Notes: a model not told the origin generated them from the sequence alone. 64,000 bases of DNA from Rhodosorus marinus (GCA_029953675.1 JAMWBK010000003.1:2852001-2916000); one strand, 5' to 3'; counted from the first letter of the stretch, positions 13,634-25,139 are shown. Made by a program: numbers and translations.

Positions 13634-14679
13634 CTACTTTTGCCCCGTATGTTCGAGAATAGCGCTGGACAGTTTGTTCTTAGTTGCACCGACGACTTGC
13701 GATACCTGGAAGAGTGCAGTGTGGTCAGACTATTGCACACTGTTGTGTAGCTATTAACAAATTCAACTCGAGAGACATTAGCTTACCACTTGCTTTTCTT
13801 TGAAAAAAATGAAATGCGGTACCTTGCTGACGCCATACTTGGTAGCTAACTCGTTTGACTTGTCCACGTCAACCCGGTAAAAGCAAACGTTATCGAACGC
13901 ACCAGCCAGCTCCTCAACTTCAGGCGCAATATTGCGGCAAGGCCTGCACCATTCAGCATAGAAGTCAATCATGACAAGCTGATTGAAAGAAAACAGGCAT
14001 CTAGTTAGTCACGGTAATAGAAGCTCCGTTCCCGTCAGCACTTCGCACCTTCTTCCCGGCCTTCTTCAAGTTCGTATCAAGTTCTTCAATAGATTTTAGC
14101 TCTTCAACGCGCTTTTCTTGGAATAGAGGCGCTGAACCGAATGGTCTGGCAAGCTCACCAACTCCCTTTTGCTTAAATACGTGAATCTTAAAAATGGGAT
14201 CAGTCGCAATCAGACCGATTGAGAATACGGAGTGCATGATGAGCGCTTGGACTGCATTGAACCCAACATACAGAACGAAAACGATGGTTGTCCCTGCCAG
14301 GTACTGTCGAAGCAAATAATTCAAGGGAAAAACAAGATCAGACCTCAGACGATACTCCCTCCAAAACCATTGGTGTGAATTGTTGACCCACCGCCAGCAT
14401 GTTCTGTCTCAAGTGCCGGAAGTCATACCGCGAGGTAGAGATCACCTCCTTGAAGTCATCGGTTTCGATTATGATCTCTTTCTGATCATTCGCGTCTAAA
14501 ATTCTCTTTCTCGAGAGCACGTAGCAGGTCAGAATTGTGGCCAAGCTCGCATAGAAGACGGCAAAAACAACGGACAAGTACCGCGAGTTCGCCCAGTCCA
14601 CACCCTGAGTCAAGTTCACCAGCAACAGTCCAAACGCTGCTGACTGGATTGTCCGTTTGTCAAACATCTTCCTAACCAA
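13634..14679 (-). CDS. Pho88/SND3 membrane domain fused to a thioredoxin domain
   Basis: Four exons on the minus strand (14679-14344, 14303-14049, 13978-13787, 13705-13634) give 284 residues, all joins phase 0. Residues 1 to about 170 match Pho88 (SND3), an ER membrane protein of the SND targeting route and of phosphate homeostasis in yeast: two hydrophobic segments, the block RKRILDAND, a YD-containing stretch, then KIHVFKQKGVGELARPF near the end of the domain. From about residue 175 a complete thioredoxin fold follows: VEELKSIEELDTNL, LVMIDFYAEWCRPC, VDVDKSNELATKYGVSKVPHF with cis-Pro, and the last strand and helix VVGATKNKL. The active site is CRPC rather than CGPC. The first helix of the thioredoxin fold is encoded by the Pho88 exon, which argues strongly for a real fusion. 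If the 70-nt intron 14048-13979 is retained, translation stops at 14001 and Pho88 is made without thioredoxin. Introns are 40, 70 and 81 nt. Confidence 0.85.
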
Positions 14680-14851
14680 TCCCTAAGTCCTAGTCTTACA
14701 CAACCTGGACAAAGCACTTCGTTCGTTACCACTCACCCCGTCTACACCGCCCCGCAATAACCCCACCACCCACCTCAAACAGTCCTACCTCAAAGTCAAT
14801 ATATGTAGTCTCAATCCAATCCAAGTCCTATGTCAACCCTGGCTAGTCGTA

Positions 14852-15426
14852 AACTGTCCGATAAATGTTATCAGACGCGTCCTATGGATATAAATTGAAT
14901 AAATGTATAAAAATTAGCAATGACTGATGGGAATTCTTCTAAAACACCTGTCTGATTAGTGGCCAGATAAGCGTCCGATAGAACGTCTTATACATCAAGG
15001 TCGTAACTTCCGTATTTATAGCCTTCGGGTTCATGACTTGGGTATGTTAGACTACTATTATTAGCCTGTCGTACAATATCTTGTCCACTGGGCGCATTAT
15101 GGACGTACTATATTTTGTACCCATGGTGGTTATTTTTAGCTCACCAATATGTTTAGCCACATGTCATGTCAGGACGTCACAATTATCATAGCGCTCGGAT
15201 TCAGAATGTCCGAAGCCCCAAACAGAGCGAAGAAGATTGAAATCCAATCCATACTCGTCGTTGATTGAGGAATATCGGACGTCAATCGATCGTTATCGGA
15301 CAGTTATCGGACGAACCCAGTTTTATATTTCTAGTTCAGCTCTGAGAAGCTTATATCGGACGTCAACTTTGAAGATAACCTACTTTTTATTAGGGAAGTC
15401 ATTTCTGATAGACACATATATCGGAC
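14852..15426. repeat. Cluster of TATCGGAC octamers in inverted arrangement
   Basis: Five forward copies of TATCGGAC start at 15273, 15294, 15305, 15354 and 15419. Two reverse copies (GTCCGATA) start at 14856 and 14973. The 13-mer aactgtccgataa at 14852-14864 is a perfect inverted match to 15293-15305. This may be the remnant of a non-autonomous inverted-repeat element or a protein-binding array; the sequence does not decide. Confidence 0.6.
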
Positions 15427-16186
15427 CGTCTGATACCTATCAGAAGTAATTGGACTTTTTGACGGGGGGGGGAGGGATAGGGGCAAATATGACAACATCT
15501 GACAACGACAACCCTAGTCAACCCTAAAAAACCCTATTGGCAATTTACATGGCGCAAAGCTTCTCACATCCTAAATGGACGTATGACCGGTCAACAAAAA
15601 AAAGCTACGCCCGCTGTGCTCCACTCCCCAAACCAAAATTCCATAAAAAGAACGAAGAAAGTCATTCAAAGAAGGAAAAAAAAATAAAAACGAAATCCGA
15701 CGTTGCCCATTTCTATTGGACAAGAATATTCTTAACTTTGGTATAATACCCCGTTGATACTTTTCTTCATCAAGCGTATTTTGATATGCTTATTTTTCAT
15801 TTATTCAATATACTCTTTTCTGAAGTGCTTTTAGACCCCTTTGTTCTTCACTACATCCTCCAAAAATAATTCCAAACGAAATCAATACGGGTAAATAGTA
15901 TATTTGTAAAATAGTAATATTTTTCCGATTTAAGAATAATGATTGTGCATGTCCTTTTTTTCTGCGGAAAATTTAACTCTTTTGTCTCACTCCCCCAAAA
16001 TTCTTTCGCAAGCGCTAAAACTTTCTTAATTTAAGGGTATATTTAAACTCCATTTAGAAATCTCAGTCCAGGGGTGGGAATGTAAAATCTCCCTCCGCAC
16101 ACGTCTTAGTATATTAAAGTAAAAAAAATTATTATAGTACATGACCTTTTTCGTGAACAAATCAAATAGAGTTTTTAGGATGATAA

Positions 16187-16327
16187 CCAATCACTTTTTG
16201 CATAAATCTGCATAATATTATTTTAATTGATGACAAAAATAACCAATGAAAAACGTACGAAGAATTTTGGGATGACGTTATCCAATAGAGAAGGACTAAA
16301 TCGAGCGTAGAAATGACGTAAACCAAT
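16187..16327 (+). promoter_or_regulatory. CCAAT-box cluster with two TGACGT-N3-CCAAT composites
   Basis: CCAAT occurs at 16187-16191, 16243-16247, 16282-16286 and 16323-16327, all in the same orientation. Two of these sit exactly three bases after a TGACGT half-CRE (16273-16278 and 16314-16319), 41 bp apart. CCAAT is the NF-Y core and TGACGT a bZIP core. The nearest gene ends are the helicase 3' end (16739) and, 1.5 kb away, the Pho88-thioredoxin start, so the regulated transcript is unclear. Confidence 0.4.
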
Positions 16328-16738
16328 GAAATAAAAGTAGATGACAAAAACTGCAAGAAAACTATCATATTCTTGTTATTTTATTCCATCAAAAATTGTT
16401 GTACTAGCGTAAAGACTTTGGAGCAAAAAAGTAAAGAAATCATTTCATGGAGAACATTTTGTTGTCGCACACAACGTGCTCCGAGGGACAGTATGTCCCA
16501 GGATGTGGGGACAGTTGAGTTGAGCGACGACCAAAGAAGTCGTAAGCGGGCGGGTGGAGGCATTATGCTATCGACTGCCGATGGTAACTGTGCTCGAAGA
16601 ATTGATGCTTTTTATTTCGATTTAGTTTCTATCGACTATAAATACTACGATATAGCATATCAGCGAAAACAGTTTGAGTATTAGTCTTGTATTCTTCCAC
16701 TACGAGTCGATACTCTACGCTCGTTAGCAGTTCTGGGC

Positions 16739-19700
16739 TCAACCCCACACGGTTCGAAAACTTTCCTTCTCCGTTGCCTGTTCTGGCTCTATTTCCAGGA
16801 TCTCCTCTTCTAGGTCCAAGTCTACTTTCCTAGCAGCGGTCCCCGCTGCGCATCGCTTCCGCCCCTGAATAACCAAAGACGGCTTTCGACTATCCACTGA
16901 GTACGGTTTTCGATCACATAGGAAAGGTACCAGTTGCTCGCGAACGAGTGGGATTGCCTCCTTCACATGGTCTGTCAGGCCCTGTCTGAAAGCCTCGTCA
17001 GAAACGCGACGGTACAAACGCCGCAACTTGCCAATCAGACGTGCTTCATCCTCTGACAGTACCAAAAATGAAAGCCAGTCGTCCACCTGCAAGACCTGCG
17101 AAAAGAATGGTAGCAACAACGCGAAACCCGAGTGAGATCAGGCAACTCCACGGTCAAAGCTAGTATGAAGCGTTCAATCTCATCCCTACACTATTCTCAA
17201 GGGGGTGGTTTTGTCGGACAAGGAATCTCGGGTTGGCGTGAGAGGCAAAATAGAGCCGATCAGAAAACACGACCAAAGCTTGCGGATTTGCTGGCGCAAC
17301 TCCACATAGATAAACACGATCCTCAATTTTCACCTAAATATCACGAAAGCGCAATGCACGAGCTTTTGAGTTCCTTCGAGAGCTATTCAAGTACAGATGC
17401 GGTCATGCTTCTGACCTTGTCAGAATATGCTAGCCAATGTTGATCAAACGGTTTCGGAGAGCCTCGTGCGACGCAGGATCCACTAAGCGCCACTTGCATC
17501 TCCTTCCGGGAGACAATCGGGCCTCTGCAGTGCCCACCACGATGGGACTCCTCAACATCTGCGCGGGCAATGCTGGGGAACAGGCATCCTGCCGCAATAG
17601 CCTGGATCAATTCGTCGTTCGAGTCTTCACTGCATAGGTCAGGCCTTAGCGAGTCAGCCATCCCACAAAGCCCGACGTAGCTTTTCAGTTGGAGACGAAG
17701 CTGTCCTATCTTCCTTAGGACGGACAATTGAACTCCGTACCTACGGGACCATTGAAACGCAGCACTTTCAGCGAGAGTCATAACCACGAACCGACTGATT
17801 CTCTTCACGATATGAAGGGCTTCGTACTTGAGCGCAAAAAACGCGATATTCTCAGTCGTGGGTTTCATCGAGTTCCATTCCCTCACTAGATTCAACAACA
17901 GTAGATGGTCAGAATTTTGTTCCTTCCCCGCCAGCAGGAGACGATGCCTTTCCTGACTCGTCGTAGCCTGCCTCAATGGATGGATGCGTCAGTGCCGGAC
18001 ATTTCCAACATCGTCCGAGAAGGGAGGGTGGAGCCTCTCTCACCTGGCCAGGATTCCAAACGTCTCTTCCGACCCCGAGACAGCTAGCAAGCGTTAAGAC
18101 AGAATTGCCACAGCCCAGAATGCATCCGTGAAGAATCATCTTGCCAAGCTACCCCGAGCGCACGCGAATAGGAAACAAGCAACTCAGCGTTGAGCCGGGC
18201 ACCATTATAGCAAGATTTTTATGGTAAGAAGCATCCTACTTTCGGCTCAATGGGGAGCTGTGAAAGTCTCCACCCCAAAGGAGTCAATTGTTCCACGCCC
18301 GGCTGAACCGCACCTATGCGTCGCAGCATGTTCAGCGAGGCAGCGATGGCACTGGGCTTCGGTGGGCTAAGGGCGTTTGCGAGGAATTCAGAGCACGATT
18401 TGCTGTCGACGTCGCTCAGAATGTTGAGCAAAACATTCTCCAGTGGACTTCTCATGATCTCCGGAAGTCCGTACTCCTCGAATGTATCAAACTGATGCTT
18501 TGAGTACAGACGAAAGCATTTACCAGGTCCAGTTCGCCCCTACATGTAAGGCACGAATATCAGAGCTTGTGTTTCGGACGAATTCAATAGGGGCTTATGT
18601 TGCTGTGTACTGCTCTTCCAGTGCGCTGCCGTGCATTCGCCTGAGATATCCAGTCGGGCTGTAAAGAGGGCAGGTTCGATCTAACTTCATATCCGAGTGA
18701 ATTTTGCAAGCCGCTGTCGATCACGAATACCACATCCTCAATGGTCACTGAGGTCTCTGCAATGTTCGTTGACAATACTACTTTTCTTCTTCCGCTCGCC
18801 GGCCTTTCAAAAGCGCGCCTTTGTTCTTCGTTGGGAACGCGCGAGTGTAGGACGCGGATGTCGAAGGCAGTCTCCGGCGCGTGCCGCAAGAACGCCCTCT
18901 TCGCCTGCAGGAACAATAGAAAAGCAGAAACACCTTAGTAGGGTGATAGAGAAACGCGTATCCCAACCTAGTTGACCATGGGTATCACGAAACGCACCCG
19001 CTGGATGCTGTCCCACCCTGGAAGAAACACTAGAATAGCTCCCGGCATTTCGCCCTCCATCGGATGCATTCGATGAAGGAACGATGTCAAAGCGACAATC
19101 ATTGCTGAGGTGGTCTTGGGATCACCGACTGCTGCGAGTCTTTCCGAAAGCTTTCGCGGCATTGTGCTGGAACTCTTGACGAGTTGAGTGGTGAATTTCA
19201 TAAACTCTTGCACCTGATACAAGTCAGAGGCCAAGTAGCCGATGCACAAGGAAGGGGTAACAAAGGTTACAATCTTGCAACCCTTTTGTGCGTGGCATGC
19301 ACACGCGGATGAGCGGACCGTTACATCAAATTAAGGGTGCATTCTTACGTCTCGAGAAGCCGTTCCTTTTCCGGAGGATGCCATCAGAACGGGGGCAAGC
19401 TCAGCATCCGTCCAATCGGGGTCCTTAGCAATGTCTTCTACGTACTGTATCTCCACAGGATGATGCAAACCTTTTCAGAAAAGATTTCAGTCGTCAGACG
19501 GCCCATTGCATGTACGAACAAAAGTGTCCTCCGCGGTAGATTTGTGAGAGGCCTTTGCCTACCAGGAATGTGCACTGAGGCGCAATTGTCGAAGTACTTG
19601 GTAAAGATTTCTGCGTTGACCGTCGCAGACATGAGAAGAACCTTGACATCCTTGCGTTTCTGAATCAACTCTTTGATATAGATAAGCAGAACATCCACCT

Positions 19701-20887
19701 CCAGGGAACGTTCATGTACTTCGTCCACTATCAAGTGAGTAACACCCTTAAGCTCTTGATCGCTCCTCATTCTCTGGACCATGAGTCCTGAGTGCACGAA
19801 AAAAGCGAGCCTGGATCAGTCATTCAATATGGGCGCAGTACGTGCTAAATGGCTATACCTGTAGTGCAAAAAAGTAGGCGGCATTTGGACGGATCTAAGG
19901 CACTCTCGTGTCTGATTTTCCAACCAACAGTATCTCCTACGGTTTCCATTCTCTCGCTGGCAACACGCTCTGCTACCGAGATGGCACTGATTCGCCGAGG
20001 TTGAGTACATATGATTGAGACATTGGACTTGCAATCATCCGGGTTGGTTCTCTTCTGGTAGATCCAATCATCAAGAATGTATTGTGGGATCTGCGTTGTC
20101 TTTCCTGAGCCAGGTTCTCCTGTGATGAGAACGACCTGAAAGAAGGGACCAGTCTTCAGCGCAAAGCTAAAGAACCTGCTCCATGATTAGTAGTAGACAA
20201 CACCTGATTGGTTTTCAAAAGATGAAGAATTTCCTTGCGACTCTTTGTAGACGGGAGATTCTCCCTCTTCATCGCAAATTCCAAAGCAGTGGGATGCGCC
20301 TCTAGGTCAGCCAAGCGCAGGGGCAAGCCAGTGGGAGAGACGTTGTTTGTATGGTGTCTGTCGAATCGCAGAGTATCCGCGGCAATCCCGGGATTTGAAA
20401 GTCTGTCCTCTATTTCCTTGGTTCGACTGGGATCAAACACAGCGTTTTCCATGCTCAGTTTCTGCAACGCCGGATCCCTTAAAGTAGAAGAGGTGCTTCT
20501 TCCTGATCATTTTCGGGTGAAATTCAACACTCCGCTCTTCAGAGAACGCTCTCCTGACGCGGAAACCGGCCTGTAGATGAACCGCGGCTCAGCTGAACTT
20601 TGACGTAATAAGGACTTACCCGAGCTTCTAAGCCGTTCTTTCTCTCGCTTAGTCCTTTCTTGACGTTCAATCCAGTCCCATCCACTAGCTTTGTCCAACT
20701 CGCGATGTTGCCTCTCCTTTGAGTTCATACGGCTGACTCGGTTGACCAGATCCTTTCGATACATCGGGTCCATCGCCATCGTATATCCAAGAAACTCTCG
20801 TTTTCCATGCTTTCTTGACAGGAATCTTCTCGGAACGTGAGACTTGCCCGTCCGATAAAGAAATTCCTGGAGAAAAAGCGAGCACAT
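16739..20887 (-). CDS. DExH-box RNA helicase (DHX36/DHX57-like)
   Basis: Superfamily 2 ATP-dependent RNA helicase. Twelve exons, minus strand: 20887-20529, 20477-20204, 20135-19859, 19787-19563, 19470-19349, 19213-18998, 18904-18611, 18539-18240, 18148-18044, 17967-17395, 17333-17190, 17095-16739, giving 1081 residues with all phases consistent. Motif [11 protein letters not shown], Ia TQPRRISA, motif II DEVH, motif III SAT, motif [12 protein letters not shown] and motif VI QRTGRAGR (the last spanning an intron) are all present. The HA2 domain follows ([28 protein letters not shown]), then an OB-fold and a C-terminal stretch with DDWLSF typical of the DHX36/DHX57/YTHDC2 group. The N-terminal 250 residues are charged and show no recognised domain. 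The start at 20887 is the best ATG joined to the first exon; an upstream exon is possible. RNA target unknown. Confidence 0.9.
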
Positions 20888-22084
20888 GGATCATACTACC
20901 ACGACACTTTACATCCCGGCCGATCCCACACAGTTAAAAACCCTCCGTTCGGCGCTTTCAAACGCTCACATTCTTTAGAATGTGCCCGTCAGAAGCTTCG
21001 CCATGGACTCCTCGTTCTCTACAAAGTGAAGAGCAACTTTTCCGGAACACCCGAAAACAGTTAAGCTTAAGCCGGTTTGTTGTCTGAAGAAGCTTCACAT
21101 CCGAGTTGGTAACTTCATCAAACCGTACAAATCCTTGATATTTCTAGGAGCTGGACCTAGGTGATCTCTACGTCGGGAGAACTCTGCGGAGCAGGGTGTT
21201 GCTCCTTTCCATTAGCATGAGAAACATATCATAGATTCACGTAGAAAATTTTGGGCTTGGGCAACAACCTTGGACGGCTTCGGGTCTCTTTTAAAGTCCC
21301 GCGGAATTCTTGTGAGGCACTCGAATGCTCGCTATTCGAAACAAACATCCAGCCTTGATACTGATGGCATATGCTCTGAGGGAAGCTGAAGGTGTGTTCT
21401 CTGATGACACTGTGGAGACTAGGAAATGATAGAGGGGTGCTTTAAAGGTTTCTATTGAATAACCGCAGAATCCAGTGAGCACATGGCCGTCGGGAATCCA
21501 TCATGAGCAACTCTAGTCAGTAGCTGTCTACTCTGGCTAATGTAACGTGTAGACGGACAATCAGCGGGCCTCCGGCATAAGCACTGGGTGGCTCTGCCTA
21601 GGTACATACTCGAAGTAGAAGAAAAATGGTACCATTCGTATAGTTCAAACCCCAAGCGCAAACCAAAGAGCACAGGTGCGGTTCCTCAGCCTGAACAGTC
21701 GTGCAAACTCAGCAGCACACTTAGAAATTCGATGAGCCAGAGCAGACTCAAAGCCTTCAGAGAACCGAATACCTCTATAAGCAAATGACGACAGTCCCCG
21801 AGCCAGAGCCGACTGGAATGGCTGAGGGTCCTCAATAGCTCCAGCCCCAAAACACGGCTTACCTCGAGGCCGCACGAGCCTCTGAACCGTTCGAAAAGCC
21901 TAAGCGTCAGCTAGCTCTCAGATTCAGTGAAAGCGATAACGCAGTCTGTAGTGTTCGTGCCTCATGGTTTTGATGATTCTTAAGACATCTTACCAGGTTA
22001 GATAGAGATCCTAGACAAGTCCATATCTCGATTCAGCACCAATCCATGAGAGAGTCGTTAAGTTTTCCAAAGCCATCAATATTT

Positions 22085-22675
22085 AATATATTGTACTTCA
22101 AAATAATTCGTCGCTCGACAAACAAACCTATCTAAACCAACCATAACTACTATTGATTGGTTAAATCATTCTTCTGGTCAAAAAAGCGCTTAAATACTTA
22201 CTAATTCAATCTTGGGCTTGCCAGCCCAGAACGGTTTATCTCCAAAACATGCACAAAAAGAAATAATCCATTTCCAACCATAAACATAAATAGAAATAAA
22301 TATGAAGGTATAGAAACGTGTAACAATTTACAGGGTATATAAATTTTTTTCGTCCTATTACGATTGGATATCATACTATTGAATAGAGTTGTTTTAAAAT
22401 ATTTCGAATGTCAGCGAGCAACCCTATCTAAACCAACCGTTCACTACTATTGATTGGTTAAATCGAGCGTCTCTTCTAAAAAAACTACTAATTCAATATT
22501 GTCATCTGTCAGATCAAACAATTCTCCTCCAAAACAAGCAGAAAAAAGAGGGCCAAAAAAAATCCATTTCCAACCACGAACATAAATAGAAATAAACTGA
22601 TAGTATAGACACGTGTAGTACATTATGTGGTTTGTCACCCTCCTTTATTACTTCTCTATTGGATATACAATATTG
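22085..22675. repeat. Diverged tandem duplication, period about 296 bp
   Basis: Two copies lie head to tail. Shared blocks include cctatctaaaccaacc (22127 and 22423), tattgattggttaaatc (22151 and 22448) and ccatttccaacca (22268 and 22564). Each copy ends near an attggatat phrase. The offset of 296-297 bp is constant, so this is one duplicated unit with later substitutions and small indels. No coding capacity is apparent. Confidence 0.8.
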
Positions 22676-22953
22676 AAAATTAGACATATATGAAGAAAGT
22701 TAAATTTTCTAAACAAATCGAAAAAAGTTAGCGAAATGAATCTTCCGGGACAATATTATTCAAAAAGCAATACGAAATAGTCTACTCAAGCGCGAGACAC
22801 GCGTCACTTTTTTGTTTGACTAGTATTATACCATGGATTCTAGAATAAAAGAATTTTTTGATTTGGCGTTGATTAATGTTCCAAAATTTAGTATCAATTT
22901 CCCGACCGTACAATTGTTATGACCAATGATGTCTTGGGAATGTGTATTCTGCA

Positions 22954-22996
22954 CCAAATCGATGTCACCTAGAAAATTCAGGTGACATCGATTTGG
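22954..22996. repeat. Perfect 17-bp inverted repeat with 9-nt loop
   Basis: The arm ccaaatcgatgtcacct (22954-22970) is followed by nine bases and then by its exact reverse complement (22980-22996). The stem could form a stable hairpin in RNA or a cruciform, or offer a dyad for a dimeric protein. It lies about 300 bp upstream of the MFSD8-like start codon. Confidence 0.85.
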
Positions 22997-23293
22997 ATGG
23001 GTGCTATTTATTGCCAATTTGCTTAAGCACTAGGGAGTTTGTCAATTGGGCGGGGGTGCTAGGGGCAATTGAGGTTGGGGTGGTGAGGGGTTTATGTCTC
23101 TAGTGGCTCTGTTGTTGGAACTGGCTCTGAAGGAGCTGGAAGGGAAAAACTGTTTAAAGGAATTTCGTAAGGTTCTGTTAGGATACGGGTAGTTTGAAAG
23201 GGACGTGCTTTTACTCTTTGGTTGTTGTTTTTTTTCGTTTTAGTGTGGGTTTTGGCTGAGGGCAGCTGGGGTGTGGGTTTTGTTGCAGTGACG

Positions 23294-24890
23294 ATGTTTG
23301 TGAGCGGGAATAACAGGCATACTGTGGACGACGTGGTATGGAGGAAGGTGTTTTTTGTGAACGTCTTCTTTTCATGCGTGTCGTTCTCGATAGTTCTGCC
23401 GTCGATATGGCCGTACCTTTCGGTGCTGCACTCAAATGAGAGTGTTCTGGCATTTGCTGTGGCGATTTACTCAGTTGGCGAGGCTGTCGGTTCCCTCGCA
23501 TTCGGTGCATGGAGTAACAAGCAGTCATTCAAGGTCGTTGTTATAACGTGCACTTTGGTCGGAGTTGGTTAGTCCTGATCTAATTGTCGTGTTTTGAAGT
23601 CTACTCTGCGTGAGATTCGCTAACTGAGAGACCACTATCTTCTCCCACGTACTCAGTGGGTTCGTTCTTGTATAGTACGGCTATTGCTGGGGGGGCTTTC
23701 TTTGGTCCGATCATGATCCTTACAGGAAGATTCCTTCAGGGACTTTGGACTGGGGGAGCTCAGGCGTCTCAGATGAACTACCTCTCCAGGGTCCTGACAG
23801 ACGGGGATCTCACTTCAATGACTGTTAAGATGAACGGTTGGGCATGCCTTGGTTTCGTCGTTGGACCAGCATTCGGAGTAATATTTGCAGGGCAGAAGTT
23901 TTCTTTGGGAATGTTTCAGTTCAACGAGATCACCTTGCCCGGTTACCTCTGCTTCCTACTTGGGGTGATGATTATTGCGGCATTTACACTATTTTTTAAT
24001 GAAGACAAGGAAGGTCTGCAAAGAAAAGACACAGGCGTAGCTGGCCTTGAGAGCGATGAGGTAAGGACCTGAATCCGTCTTGCACGGGGTGCACACAATT
24101 GAGTGGGACCATTTATTCGAAGTTGACGGACTCTTTCCTTCTGATTGACAGACGCAGCCACTCTTGAAAGGTCCTTCCACGGCTTCCCCATTGGGGTTTG
24201 GCCTCATCATGTGCAACCTTGTGTTTGCGGTACACTTCTTCGGCTTTGCTCTACAGGAAACGATAACCACTCCTGTTGTGCAGCAGTTCTACGGATGGAA
24301 TGTCTTTCAGGCCAATTCGTTGTTCACCGGAGCGGGGATTCTGAGCCTCTTAACCTTCGTTTTCTTGAACTATCTGGGTGACTCTGTTAGCGACCGTATG
24401 CTAGTCTTCATCAGTCTCGTTATCGGGGTCATCGGGTACGGACTGCTGATGGACCTCCCGTCCGGGGTTCTCCCATTGTGGCGATTCGTGCTAGGCTTTG
24501 GTGTAGTCAGCGTAGCGTTTCCAATCGGCCGCGCGATCGTTGTCGCTATGTACTCCAAAGTAATCGGCCCAAATGACCAAGGTGAGGGTTTCAGGCTTTC
24601 CGGCATGGCTTGGTTCCGGCGCACGGCTTGAGTGAACTCCGCGGCTGAGGTGACTTTTTTGCTTTTTTTATCCCTCAGGTGTCTGGATGGGCATTCTTTT
24701 CGCAGTTGGAGCTCTAGCTCGCATTCTTGGACCCTTCCTCGCGGTTAAGGGGTTGGAATTCGGAGGTCCAGCGCTCGTTTTCGGAGGAACTTCTTCCATT
24801 TTTGCCATATCTCTTGTTCTTATGGTAATAGCTTATAGGACTATGGCGCCCTTCGCAGAACTGCACAGGACGAGTGAACTTCCGGTGTAA
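23294..24890 (+). CDS. MFSD8: Major facilitator transporter, MFSD8/CLN7-like
   Basis: Twelve-helix major facilitator protein; animal MFSD8 is a lysosomal membrane protein described as a chloride channel/transporter. Four exons (23294-23567, 23657-24060, 24152-24581, 24679-24890) give 439 residues. Family blocks: SFSIVLPSIWPYL in helix 1, then AIYSVGEAVGSLAFGAWSN, which is the MFSD8-type loop 2-3 motif; GRFLQGLWTGGA in helix 4; FALQETITTPVVQQFYGW in helix 7; and SKVIGPNDQGVWMGI with ARILGPF near the end. A dileucine-like motif (TQPLLKG) lies in the central cytosolic loop, which could direct sorting to an endolysosomal or vacuolar membrane. The protein is shorter than human MFSD8 (518) mainly in loops. 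Substrate not inferable. Confidence 0.88.
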
Positions 24891-25139
24891 CACCACCGGG
24901 ACGATGCACCCAACTAACTCGCTAATGCTACGCAACTAAAGGTCACTATATTTAGATACATCTTCTGCAAGCAACGTGACTATGCAAACGATATCGCAAC
25001 AACAATTCCTGAAAGCAAGTCCAACATTGATCCGTTGACCGCCCAGACTGTAAATATGTAATCATCCGTTGATACCCTCGTACGATACAAGACTGTACAG
25101 GGCCGCTTATCCGGGTCAGGCAACCACTTTCGGGGAGCT

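Larger units (their letters stand above)
14680..16738. other. AT-rich spacer between Pho88-Trx and helicase genes
   Basis: No gene supported. It contains the 5' flank of the Pho88-thioredoxin gene, a cluster of TATCGGAC octamers (14856-15426) and a CCAAT/TGACGT cluster (16187-16327). A G-run interrupts the AT-rich sequence near 15463-15476. Confidence 0.65.
20888..23293. other. Repeat-bearing spacer between divergent helicase and MFSD8-like genes
   Basis: No supported gene in 2.4 kb. It includes the promoter region of the helicase (minus strand) and of the MFSD8-like gene (plus strand), a 296-bp tandem duplication and a perfect 17-bp palindrome, both listed separately. Small open frames at 21.2-21.9 kb show no domains and overlap one another on both strands. 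Confidence 0.6.

Noticed and set aside
13515-13757. Plus-strand open frame over the last intron and exon of the Pho88-thioredoxin gene
   Set aside because: It is antisense to the thioredoxin C-terminal exon and has no domain; the minus-strand reading gives a clear thioredoxin end.
17132-17443. Plus-strand open frame of 103 codons
   Set aside because: It lies antisense to the OB-fold exon (17190-17333) of the helicase, whose minus-strand frame continues the family sequence.
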